64,000 bases of DNA from Rhodoferax sp. OV413 (lineage in GTDB: Bacteria; Pseudomonadota; Gammaproteobacteria; Burkholderiales; Burkholderiaceae_C). Numbering within the stretch: the stretch's first letter is position 1; the number at the start of each line of letters is the position of its first letter. A program made the position numbers and the translations under genes. The DNA is taken from the NCBI RefSeq assembly GCF_900104385.1, contig NZ_FNJA01000004.1, positions 1 through 64,000 on the forward strand. Reading direction: 5' to 3'. A model generated the notes under the pieces. It made no database searches, was not told the origin of the DNA, and saw only the letters and a program-made list of their open reading frames with translations. Below, piece by piece: positions 26,417 to 34,090 of the stretch.

Positions 26417-26784
26417 GCACGCGCCTTTGCCAACACCCAGAGAATGACGGCTATCGGCACGTTCTTGGTCAGCGGCCCCAGGGGGTGCAGCCACAAGGAC
26501 GGGTCGAGTACCGTGGCCACCAAAGTCATCCCCAGCATAAGGACCAACGCGGCCCAATAGGTAGCGCGTACGGGCTTCATAAGCATGGCCAGGGCCAGCA
26601 CTACGTCGGCCCCGGCACCGCCCAGAATCAGCGCCTGCGCCAGCAACGGGTTGTGCACGCCCGCAGCCGTCAACAGGCTCAAACTTTGGCCATCCAGCTC
26701 CCACACACTGGCCAATGCCGTGGCCAACCAGACGAAGACCAGGCTATAGCGCAATGCGACGAATTCTTTCAATGAAAGCGTCAT
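26413..26784 (-). CDS. DoxX-like integral membrane protein
   Basis: A 123-residue protein with four predicted membrane helices. It includes LAQALILGGAGADVVLALAMLMKPVRATYW and a C-terminal helix following LGPLTKNVPIAVI, a pattern of DoxX-like proteins. It overlaps both neighbours by ATGA (start with the SRPBCC stop, stop with the DUF2269 start), showing a tightly coupled operon. No biochemical function is known. Confidence 0.82.
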   Translation of the reverse strand: MTLSLKEFVALRYSLVFVWLATALASVWELDGQSLSLLTAAGVHNPLLAQALILGGAGADVVLALAMLMKPVRATYWAALVLMLGMTLVATVLDPSLWLHPLGPLTKNVPIAVILWVLAKARA

Positions 26785-27308
26785 GCCACGCCTGCCCCCG
26801 CGCCATGGTTAGGGGCCACGGTATCCCGTTGCTGCCACAGCCGCACCTCTTCGGCATGCAGCTCCAGAAAGTTTTGCAAACGCGTGAAGCGCCGGCGTGT
26901 CTGCCCGGCAAATACCAGTGCGACCAGGGGGCCCAGCAGCCAGCGCAACGCGGCAGGGCCCACCTCGAATGTGTAGGTGTAGACCAGCACAGACGCCTGC
27001 GAGCCCGTGGCCCGGTGCCGCATCGAAGCGGCCCACTGCGTGAACGGAAAAGCCTGGCCCACCATTGCCGCCGCGGCCACATGCGGTCGGTCATAAGAAA
27101 CAAACTGCGTGCGCATGGACAGGCTGCGCAGCATGCCCGCGCCGGCGTTCTCCGTGACCGCGCCTTTGTAGGGGCACGGCGCACCGCCCACGACGTGGGT
27201 CGCACTCACCAAAGAATCCCAGCGGGCGCGCCACTGGTGGTAGTGGAACGCGTCAAACACCACGTCCGCACTGGCGGGCATGGGAAATTCCAGCTTTTTA
27301 TGCACCAT
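26781..27308 (-). CDS. SRPBCC-fold (START-like) protein
   Basis: A 175-residue protein starting MVHKKLEFPMPASADVVFDAFHYHQWRARWDSLV, the opening strand and helix of a polyketide-cyclase/SRPBCC ligand-binding domain. The C-terminal half has a hydrophobic helix (LRWLLGPLVALVFAGQTRRRF) suggesting membrane association. ATG at 27308 has GAGGG upstream. It overlaps the saccharopine-dehydrogenase-like gene by 11 bases. A lipid or hydrophobic ligand is plausible but not shown. Confidence 0.78.
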   Translation of the reverse strand: MVHKKLEFPMPASADVVFDAFHYHQWRARWDSLVSATHVVGGAPCPYKGAVTENAGAGMLRSLSMRTQFVSYDRPHVAAAAMVGQAFPFTQWAASMRHRATGSQASVLVYTYTFEVGPAALRWLLGPLVALVFAGQTRRRFTRLQNFLELHAEEVRLWQQRDTVAPNHGAGAGVA

Positions 27309-28419
27309 GCGCAACACCCTCTTCGACTATCTCCGTCACCATGCCCCAATGCGCGAACTCGGGGGCGAACTCTTCCAGCTTCAGCAAACCCATGCAGGGC
27401 ATGGCGCCTACCGGCATCGGCTCGGCACGGGCCAGTCGCCGGGCCAGCAAGATGGCGGCCATGCAGGGGATTTCGGGGCCGTGGTCGTTATCGGCTGCGA
27501 TATGCCAGGCGCGGCGGGTCGATTGCCCGGCCGCATCCAGCCCCTGCACCCGCATCACCATGCCACCCAGCGCGGTACCCATGAAGTCCAACACCGTAGC
27601 GGTCCGACTCAGCAGACCCGCCAGCACGGCGGGCTGCGGGATCAGGCCCCGGCTGCGCAATGCAGCCAACACGGCAAATGCACGTTGGGCCAGGCCCACC
27701 TCCAGCGCCGCACGGAACATCACGCGCTGCGCCACGCCGTAACGCGCTGGAAATAGCTCCAGATCCGGGATGTCACACAAAGCCCCCAGGCGCGGGCGCA
27801 GGCGGGCGAACTGCACCGACGTCAGCTGGCCCCAGCCCCGCATCGAACGCCACTGCCCGCCGTTCCATACGGAAATCGGCTCGCCGCAATAGCTCAACAC
27901 CCCCGCCAGCGTGGCCTTGCCCCGGGGTGCCGTTTGGGCCGGGGCGATGCAAATGTCTATCGCGTCAATACGCTGCCAGCGCTGGCACAGATGCTCTACC
28001 ACCGCAGAAGACAAAGCCGGCACCGTGCTGGCCCCCGACACCGCCGTGCGCCCGGCGGCCTGAAACCGCGCCTGCAACGCCGCAGAAAAGTTACAGACAA
28101 AGCGGCGCCCATCGGCCAGGTCCAGATAATGCGCGCCCGCCTCCGCCGCGGCTTGGGCCACGGCATAGTCTTGCTGCTGAAATGGCCCGGCGGTGTGGAT
28201 CAGCAACTCCACGCCAAGCTGGCGCAAGCTCTGTGCAAAATTTGCCGCTGTGTGGTCAATGGCGACACCCTGGGCACCATGGCCAAGCTCCCCAGCCAAA
28301 GCGCGGGCGCGCTGCACATCACGCCCACCCACCAGCAATTGGATGGATGCATCCCCCGCCAGGGCAAGGCAAATGCGCGCACCAAAATTGCCATAACCCC
28401 CGAGTACCAGAGTTTTCAA
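27298..28419 (-). CDS. Saccharopine dehydrogenase-like NAD(P)-binding oxidoreductase
   Basis: A 373-residue protein with a Rossmann start LKTLVLGGYGNFGARICLALAG, GGRDVQRARALAGEL and HTAGPFQQQDYAVAQAAAEAGAHYLDLADG, as in saccharopine-dehydrogenase-like oxidoreductases. The start is taken as TTG at 28419, because AAGGA lies 9 bases upstream and the Rossmann strand begins there; the preceding in-frame stretch looks non-coding. It is first in the operon with the SRPBCC, DoxX-like and DUF2269 genes. Substrate unknown; related proteins reduce or rearrange lipid-linked or enoyl compounds. Confidence 0.8.
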   Translation of the reverse strand: MKTLVLGGYGNFGARICLALAGDASIQLLVGGRDVQRARALAGELGHGAQGVAIDHTAANFAQSLRQLGVELLIHTAGPFQQQDYAVAQAAAEAGAHYLDLADGRRFVCNFSAALQARFQAAGRTAVSGASTVPALSSAVVEHLCQRWQRIDAIDICIAPAQTAPRGKATLAGVLSYCGEPISVWNGGQWRSMRGWGQLTSVQFARLRPRLGALCDIPDLELFPARYGVAQRVMFRAALEVGLAQRAFAVLAALRSRGLIPQPAVLAGLLSRTATVLDFMGTALGGMVMRVQGLDAAGQSTRRAWHIAADNDHGPEIPCMAAILLARRLARAEPMPVGAMPCMGLLKLEEFAPEFAHWGMVTEIVEEGVAHGA

Positions 28420-28507
28420 CGCTGCAAATCCTTGTTGAGGGGTTGGGGAGATAAGCCGTCCATGTCGGCGATTATCAATGCGCCACGGCCTCCGCACTAC
28501 GCGCGGT

Positions 28508-28573
28508 TTTTATAAGCATAAATAGTCGCTAGCGCAGATGAAATCTGCACCAGCAGCTATTATTTTTGATGGC
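28508..28573 (+). repeat. Dispersed palindromic repeat, copy 3
   Basis: Forward copy: ATAAATAGTCGCTAGCGCAGA, then TCTGCACCAGCAGCTA and a TTTTTGAT tail. It overlaps the last codons and the stop of the PPC-domain gene on the other strand. Confidence 0.7.
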
Positions 28574-28982
28574 CTGAGAGCCGCCGTACCACCAGCTCGT
28601 CATAGCCGGTCGCCGCGTCCGGCTCGCGCGCAAACTCCCACTCGGGCAGCAAGGCCAGCAACACCTCGGCCGTGGTCCGCACGATGCAGCCCGCCGCCAC
28701 ATGCCCGCCCAGCACCGCACCAGTGGCGGTGGACAGCGCCATGTGCAGGTGCGAACTGCTGCGCTGGCCGTCGAAGGCTATGGAGCCCGACAGGCTGAGA
28801 ATTTCTGTATCGCCCACCAGACGCTGCGGCTGATCGGCACCGGCGAAGCGCAGGCCGGCGGTGGACAGGCTACCGATGCCGGAGAGCACAAAGGCGGCAC
28901 GGCAATTCTGGCTGCGCACGGCGTCTTCCAGGGCTTGGCGCAGGTCTTGGCCGGGGCTCAGGCGGATAGGGAGGGTTTGCAT
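28560..28982 (-). CDS. PPC/DUF296 domain protein
   Basis: A 140-residue single-domain protein. FVLSGIGSLSTAGLRFAG, LSGSIAFDGQRSSSHLHMALSTATGAVLGGHVAAGCIVRTTAEVLL contain the GS, H-x-H and GGH motifs of the PPC (DUF296) trimer fold. Bacterial members are stand-alone and of unknown function; plant relatives carry AT-hooks, which are absent here. The final few codons lie in repeat copy 3 and the start lies close to copy 4. Confidence 0.88.
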   Translation of the reverse strand: MQTLPIRLSPGQDLRQALEDAVRSQNCRAAFVLSGIGSLSTAGLRFAGADQPQRLVGDTEILSLSGSIAFDGQRSSSHLHMALSTATGAVLGGHVAAGCIVRTTAEVLLALLPEWEFAREPDAATGYDELVVRRLSGHQK

Positions 28983-28986
28983 GGTG

Positions 28987-29050
28987 ATTTATAAAAAATA
29001 AGCCGCTGGCGCAGATACTACCTGCGCCAGCAGCTATATTTTTGATAGCC
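28987..29050 (+). repeat. Dispersed palindromic repeat, copy 4
   Basis: Forward copy with a perfect 10-base stem, GCTGGCGCAG (29005-29014) and CTGCGCCAGC (29022-29031), around a 7-base loop, flanked by A-rich left and T-rich right arms ending TTTGATAGCC. It lies between the PPC-domain gene start and the CoA-transferase stop. Confidence 0.85.
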
Positions 29051-29085
29051 AACAGTCCTACCCGAAACCCGGGCCGCCGCAGACC

Positions 29086-30660
29086 TTACTTCACATGCGC
29101 CGCCTTGGCCGCCATGGCCTTAGCCAGCCCACCCCACTGCGCGCTGAACAGTCCGGCATCCATGGTCCTGACGTTCTTCATGATGGGTTTGAAGCCCATG
29201 TGGGCCAGCACGTCGCGCTCCAGGTCCACGCCGGGAGCGATTTCGGTCAGCTCCAGGCCATCGGTGGTCAGCTGGAACACGGCGCGTTCGGTGACGAACA
29301 GCACTTCCTGCTGGCGCAGCGCGGCGTCGTGGCCGTTGAAGGTGATCTGCTCGACCTTCTCGATGAACTTGCGCGACTTGCCTTCCTTGACGATGGTCAG
29401 TTGGCCGTCTGCCACTTTGACTTCCAGGCCGCCGGCGGTAAAGGTGCCGCAGAACACCAGCTTCTTGGTCGAGCGGGTGATGTTGACGAAGCCGCCGCAG
29501 CCGACCGGGCGGCCATTGAACTTGCTGACGTTCACATTGCCCCAGTTGTCGGCCTGGGCCAGGCCCAGGAAGCTGGCATCCAGGCCACCGCCGTCGTAGA
29601 AGTCGAACTGCAGCGACTGTTCGATGATGGCGTCGGCGTTGTAGGCCACGCCGAAGTCGCCCAGCTGCGCCGGGATGCCGCCGGTAATGCCGCTCTCGAT
29701 GCTCAGCGTCAGCTGGTCGGCCACGCCCTCTTCGGCCGCCACCGATGGCACACCGGCAGGGATGCCGATACCGAGGTTGGTGATGGCGCCGGGGGTCAGC
29801 TCCATGGCCGTGCGGCGGGCGATGACCTTGCGCTCGTCCAGCGCCATCGGCTCCAGCGAATTGACCGGCACACGCACGTCGCCGCAAAAGGCAGGATTGA
29901 ACTGGGTGGCGATGGTCTGCATGTGGTTCTCGGGCTTGCTGAGCACCACGTAGTCCACCGACACGCCGGGGATCTTCACCGCCTTGGGGTGTAGGCTGCC
30001 GGCCTTGACGATGCGCTCGACCTGCACGATGACGATGCCGCCGCAGGCCTTGGCCGCATGGGCGATGTTGATCTGCTCCAGCAGCATGCCTTCCTTGTCC
30101 AGCGTGATGTTGCCGTTCTCATCGGCCACGGTGCCGCGGATGATGGCCACGTCGATCTTGGGCGTGGGGTAGAACAGCCATTCTTCGCCGTTGAATTCAA
30201 CCAGCTTCACCAGGTCTTCGGTGGACTTGCTGTTGAGCTTGCCGCCTTCGATGCGCGGGTCGACAAAGGTGCCCAGGCCGACCTTGGTCAGCAGGCCGGG
30301 GCTGCGGCTGGCGATGTGGCGGGTCAGGTGCGACAGGCTGCCCTGCGGGAAGTTGTAGGCCTCGACCTGGCCTTCGAACACCATCTTCATCATCTCGGCG
30401 CCGGTCTGGCCGAAGTGGCCGGCCACGGTGCGCTTGATCATGCCGGGGTGTGCAAAGTGCACCATGCCCGCGTCCTTGCTGTTGCCGATGGCGCCGCAGG
30501 CCCAGGTGGTGACGTTGCGCGGGTGGCCGGTATCCAGAAAGGTCTGCTCCACGCCTTTCAGCACTTCCTCGGGCAGGCTGGTGACGGCCAGGCCGCCGAG
30601 GAAGATGGTGGCGTCGTCTTGGATGAGGGCGCCGGCTTGGGCAGCGGTGATGATTTGCAT
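29086..30660 (-). CDS. Family I acyl-CoA:carboxylate CoA-transferase
   Basis: A 524-residue fused two-domain CoA-transferase (YdiF/propionate CoA-transferase type). The catalytic glutamate is expected in LSIESGITGG. The N-terminal half carries GGLAVTSLPEEVL and GTFVDPRIEGGKLN, and the C-terminal half ITNLGIGIPAGVPSVA. It would move CoA between an acyl-CoA and a free acid. Last gene of a three-gene operon with two thiolases (23 bases after the first). In this setting it may activate an aromatic acid at the expense of acetyl-CoA, or recover CoA; the substrates are inferred. Confidence 0.88.
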   Translation of the reverse strand: MQIITAAQAGALIQDDATIFLGGLAVTSLPEEVLKGVEQTFLDTGHPRNVTTWACGAIGNSKDAGMVHFAHPGMIKRTVAGHFGQTGAEMMKMVFEGQVEAYNFPQGSLSHLTRHIASRSPGLLTKVGLGTFVDPRIEGGKLNSKSTEDLVKLVEFNGEEWLFYPTPKIDVAIIRGTVADENGNITLDKEGMLLEQINIAHAAKACGGIVIVQVERIVKAGSLHPKAVKIPGVSVDYVVLSKPENHMQTIATQFNPAFCGDVRVPVNSLEPMALDERKVIARRTAMELTPGAITNLGIGIPAGVPSVAAEEGVADQLTLSIESGITGGIPAQLGDFGVAYNADAIIEQSLQFDFYDGGGLDASFLGLAQADNWGNVNVSKFNGRPVGCGGFVNITRSTKKLVFCGTFTAGGLEVKVADGQLTIVKEGKSRKFIEKVEQITFNGHDAALRQQEVLFVTERAVFQLTTDGLELTEIAPGVDLERDVLAHMGFKPIMKNVRTMDAGLFSAQWGGLAKAMAAKAAHVK

Positions 30661-30683
30661 GTCGGTCTTTCAGGAATTCGGGA

Positions 30684-31922
30684 TTAAGCGTCGGGGTTTT
30701 CGATCAGCAGCGCCATGCCCTGGCCGCCACCGACGCAGGCGCTGGAGATGCCATAACGCAGGCCACGGCGGCGCAGTTCGCGCGCCAGGGTCACGGTCAG
30801 GCGCACGCCGGTTGCCGCCAGCGGGTGGCCGAGGGCGATGGCGCCGCCGTTGACGTTGAGCTTGTCGCGGTCCAGGCCGAGCTCGCGTTCCACCGCAATG
30901 GTTTGCGCGCCCTGGGCTTCGTTGATTTCAAACAGGCCAATGTCGGACAGCTGCAGGCCGCAGCGCTCCAGCAAGGCGCGGATGGCGGGTGCCGGGCCGA
31001 TGCCCATCAGCTCGGGCGGCACGCCGGCAGCAGCAGCGCCGCGCAGACGGGCCAAAGGCTTCAGGCCGTTCTTGCGCACATAGGCATCGCTGGCGACCAG
31101 CGAACCGACCGCGCCATCGACCAGGGCCGAGCTATTGCCCGCGGTTTGCACGCCACCAGGGTAGACGGTGCGCAAACCGGCCAGGGCTTCGATGGGCGAC
31201 GGGCGCGGATGGGTGTCGTGGTCCAGCTGGGCGACTTTGCGCGGCAGCTGGATGCCGCGGGTGGCGTAGCCGTCCAGCTCAAATTTCTCGCTGACGACGG
31301 GCACGATCTCGCCGGCGTGGAAGCCGTCGGCCTGAGCCTTCAGCGCGCGCTCGAACGACAGAGCCGCAAACGCGTCCACATCGGCACGGGTGACGCCGTA
31401 TTTCTTGGCCAGGTTCTCGGCTGTCTGGATCATGGTGACCGGGCCGGCGGTGTCGTTCAGCGCTTCGACCAGGAAGTCCTTGAACTCGACCGGCGCGCCC
31501 AGCTTGAAACCGGTGCGGTGGGTGTAGGCAGCAATCGGGTTGCGCGTCATCGACTCGGCGCCGACCACCAGCGCCAGCTTGGCATAGCCGAGGGCAATCT
31601 GGTCGGCGGCCTGGCGGAACAACTCGAAGCCGGTGCCACAGATGCGTTGCACCAGGATGGCCGGCACGTCTATGGGCACGCCCGCGTACAGGCCGATGTG
31701 GCGCGGCAGCACAAAGGCGTCGAAGTCGGCCTGGGCCATGGAGCCGGTAATGACCGAGTCCACATCCGCCGCTGGCACGCCGCTGCGCTCCAGCACGGCG
31801 CGGGCCACCTTGATGCCGGTGTCGGTGGGCGATACATGGCCGAGCGGGCCGCAGTAGTCGACCAGGGGGGTGCGCACGCCGTCGACGATCCAGGCGTCCA
31901 GTTTTGCGGAAAAGTGTTTCAT
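30684..31922 (-). CDS. Acetyl-CoA acetyltransferase-family thiolase
   Basis: A 412-residue thiolase. The nucleophilic Cys is in QRICGTGFE, the His in GGAIALGHPLAATG and the second Cys in SSACVGGGQG. The NEAF motif of most thiolases is NEAQ here. It should cleave 3-ketoacyl-CoA to acetyl-CoA and a shortened acyl-CoA, such as vanilloyl-CoA from the ferulate side chain, if the plus-strand genes act as a beta-oxidation route. It is 3 bases from the next thiolase gene upstream. Confidence 0.9.
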   Translation of the reverse strand: MKHFSAKLDAWIVDGVRTPLVDYCGPLGHVSPTDTGIKVARAVLERSGVPAADVDSVITGSMAQADFDAFVLPRHIGLYAGVPIDVPAILVQRICGTGFELFRQAADQIALGYAKLALVVGAESMTRNPIAAYTHRTGFKLGAPVEFKDFLVEALNDTAGPVTMIQTAENLAKKYGVTRADVDAFAALSFERALKAQADGFHAGEIVPVVSEKFELDGYATRGIQLPRKVAQLDHDTHPRPSPIEALAGLRTVYPGGVQTAGNSSALVDGAVGSLVASDAYVRKNGLKPLARLRGAAAAGVPPELMGIGPAPAIRALLERCGLQLSDIGLFEINEAQGAQTIAVERELGLDRDKLNVNGGAIALGHPLAATGVRLTVTLARELRRRGLRYGISSACVGGGQGMALLIENPDA

Positions 31923-31925
31923 GGT

Positions 31926-33131
31926 TTAAGCCTTTGTACTGTCGGTAACTCGCAAGATGGTGGCGTAGCCGCTGTCGCCGGCTGCGCAGCCGGTGAACAT
32001 GCCGACGCCGCCGCCGCGCAGTACCAGCTCTTCGATCAGCTCGATGATGGCGCGCATGCCGGTCGGGGCCTGCGGGTGGCCCCAGATGATGGAGCTGCCA
32101 TAGTTGTTCATCTTCTCCCAGGCAAAGCCGGTGTCGCGCGCCAGGGCAATGTCGTTCACGGCGAAGGGGTTGTGGGTCTTGATGGCGTCTATGTCTTTGA
32201 TGGTCAGGCCGGCGTTCTTCATGGCATTGAAGCTGGCGGGCGACGGCGCCATCGGCATGTAGCCGGGCTCGACGCGGGCCATGCCGAAGCCCAGGATTTC
32301 GATCTCGATATGCGGGTTGATCGACGCGGCACGGGCCAGGTCACGCGTAGTGACGATGGCGCCGGCGTTGCCGTCGGCGGGGTGCGTCTGGCCGCCAAAA
32401 GTCACCGTGCCGCCCTCCTTCACCGGCTTCAGCTTGGCCAGGCCGTCGGCGGTGGTGGGGAAGATGCCTTCGTCGGCGGCCAGCACGCCGGTCTGCTTGC
32501 GGAACTTGGAATCGGTCAGCGGCACGTCGACCATGTAGCGCTTCTGGAACGCCCGGTCGTCTGCCAGGGCCTGCTGGTACTGGGTGTAGCGGTGCAGCTT
32601 GACCTCGTGCTGCTCGCTGGTGCTGATGCCATAGCGCGCGGCCACGTTCTCGCCGGTTTGCAGCATGGGGTTCTTGGCATACGGGTCATGGCCCATGTTG
32701 TCGGGCACCCAGTGCTCGGTGATGCCGTAGCCGCCGGCGCCGCTGGGGTCGGGGTAGTAGACCACCGGGCCGTTTGACTGGCGATCGGCCATTACCAGCA
32801 GCGCGCTGGTGGCGGTACCGCAGACCACCTCTTGCGCGGCCATCTGCAGGGCCCGCACGCTGGTGGCACAGGCCTGCTGGATGGTCGGGCCGGCCACGCG
32901 GTCTATGCCCATCATGCCGGTGACCCAGGGCAGGCCGTAGAAGCTGCCCTTTTGCGGGTTGGTCAAACCCAGGATGGCCAAGTCGATCTGCGCCATGTCA
33001 TAGCCGCGGGCGACCAGGGCCTGCTTGCCCAGGTTAGCCGCCAGGGGCAGTGCATTCAGGTTGGCCAGCGCGCCCTGCCACTTGGCAAATGGCGACGACC
33101 AGTAAATACCGTAAGGGATGTAGGCGTTCAT
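31926..33131 (-). CDS. Thiolase-superfamily protein (SCP-x-like)
   Basis: A 401-residue thiolase-fold protein divergent from its neighbour. It keeps Cys in QQACATSVRA, His in IIWGHPQAPTGMRA and the C-terminal Cys in GMFTGCAAGDSG, so it is probably active. HNPFAVND replaces the usual NEAF region, as in SCP-x-type thiolases. It is first in the minus-strand operon, behind the operator region shared with the enoyl-CoA hydratase gene. It could be specific for aromatic 3-ketoacyl-CoA while the second thiolase has another role; this is inference. Confidence 0.85.
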   Translation of the reverse strand: MNAYIPYGIYWSSPFAKWQGALANLNALPLAANLGKQALVARGYDMAQIDLAILGLTNPQKGSFYGLPWVTGMMGIDRVAGPTIQQACATSVRALQMAAQEVVCGTATSALLVMADRQSNGPVVYYPDPSGAGGYGITEHWVPDNMGHDPYAKNPMLQTGENVAARYGISTSEQHEVKLHRYTQYQQALADDRAFQKRYMVDVPLTDSKFRKQTGVLAADEGIFPTTADGLAKLKPVKEGGTVTFGGQTHPADGNAGAIVTTRDLARAASINPHIEIEILGFGMARVEPGYMPMAPSPASFNAMKNAGLTIKDIDAIKTHNPFAVNDIALARDTGFAWEKMNNYGSSIIWGHPQAPTGMRAIIELIEELVLRGGGVGMFTGCAAGDSGYATILRVTDSTKA

Positions 33132-33164
33132 GGCGGATTCCTTGCTGTGTTTTTGGCAAATTTA

Positions 33165-33259
33165 GTTATTTATCATAATCAAATTGAGACCCCAAATAAC
33201 TAGGGAAAGCACTTAGTATTGAGTGCCTTTAAAGCCTTGTTTTAGTTATTTCACATAAC
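33165..33259. promoter_or_regulatory. Putative MarR-type operators in the divergent thiolase/enoyl-CoA hydratase region
   Basis: Two 15-base sites lie exactly 80 bases apart: GTTAT-TTATC-ATAAT (33165-33179) and GTTAT-TTCAC-ATAAC (33245-33259). Both are preceded by the same TTTA. A single arm AAATAACT (33194-33201) points the other way between them. The region is much richer in A+T than its surroundings. A MarR gene at 44621 is the obvious candidate binder. Confidence 0.6.
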
Positions 33260-33288
33260 CATAATTCAACCAACTAACGTACCTCAGC

Positions 33289-34077
33289 ATGACCACACAC
33301 AACCCCGACATCACCCTGGAAATCCGCGGCAACGAGCAGGAAGTCGCTGTTATCCGCCTGTCCCGCCCCGCCAAGCGCAATGCCTTGAACGACGGCCTGG
33401 TGCTGGCGCTGCGCAACCTGATGGACGGCCTGCCCTCCAGCGTGCGCGCCGCAGTGATCGACGGCGAAGGCGAGCATTTCTGCTCCGGCCTGGACCTGAG
33501 CGAACTCAAAGAACGCGACGCCGGCCAGGGCCTGCAGCATTCACGCATGTGGCATGCGGCGCTGGAACGCGTGCAGTTCGGCCCGGTGCCTGTCGTCGCT
33601 GCGCTGCACGGCGCGGTGGTCGGTGGCGGCCTGGAACTGGCCAGCGCCTGCCACATCCGCGTGGCCGATGAATCCACTTTCTACGCCCTGCCCGAAGGCT
33701 CGCGCGGCATCTTTGTCGGCGGCGGCGGCGCGGTGCGCATCCCGCGCCTGATCGGCACGGCCCGCATGACCGACATGATGATGACCGGCCGCGTCTACAA
33801 CGCAGTGGACGGCGAACGGGTGGGCTTCGCCCAATACCTGGTGCCCACCGGCCAGGCCTTTACCAAAGCCTTTGAGCTGGCCGAGCGCATCGCCCAGAAC
33901 GCCCCGCTGACCAACTACGCGCTGATGCACGCCCTGCCGCGCATCGCCGAGCAGCCGTCCGACCAGGGCCTGATGACCGAAGCCATGATGGCCGCCATCG
34001 CCCAAAGCGCGCCCGAAGCCAAGGCCCGTGTGCGCGCCTTCCTGGACGGCAAGGCCGCCAAGGTCCAAAAAGCGTAA
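33289..34077 (+). CDS. Enoyl-CoA hydratase/isomerase family protein
   Basis: A 262-residue crotonase-fold enzyme. The oxyanion-hole segments are EHFCSGLDLSEL and HGAVVGGGLELASACHIRVADE, and a glutamate lies in ALPEGSRGIFVGGGG. It does not show the WGIPPGN and GGGFSP features of hydroxycinnamoyl-CoA hydratase-lyase, so direct vanillin formation is less likely than simple hydration of feruloyl-CoA-like substrates. It is first of the plus-strand cluster and 13 bases before the CoA-synthetase gene. Confidence 0.85.
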   Translation: MTTHNPDITLEIRGNEQEVAVIRLSRPAKRNALNDGLVLALRNLMDGLPSSVRAAVIDGEGEHFCSGLDLSELKERDAGQGLQHSRMWHAALERVQFGPVPVVAALHGAVVGGGLELASACHIRVADESTFYALPEGSRGIFVGGGGAVRIPRLIGTARMTDMMMTGRVYNAVDGERVGFAQYLVPTGQAFTKAFELAERIAQNAPLTNYALMHALPRIAEQPSDQGLMTEAMMAAIAQSAPEAKARVRAFLDGKAAKVQKA

Positions 34078-34090
34078 TCGAGACTGCCGC

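Noticed and set aside
33289-34077. Calling the crotonase gene a vanillin-forming hydroxycinnamoyl-CoA hydratase-lyase
   Set aside because: Characteristic hydratase-lyase segments are missing, and dehydrogenase and thiolase genes for a beta-oxidative route are present.
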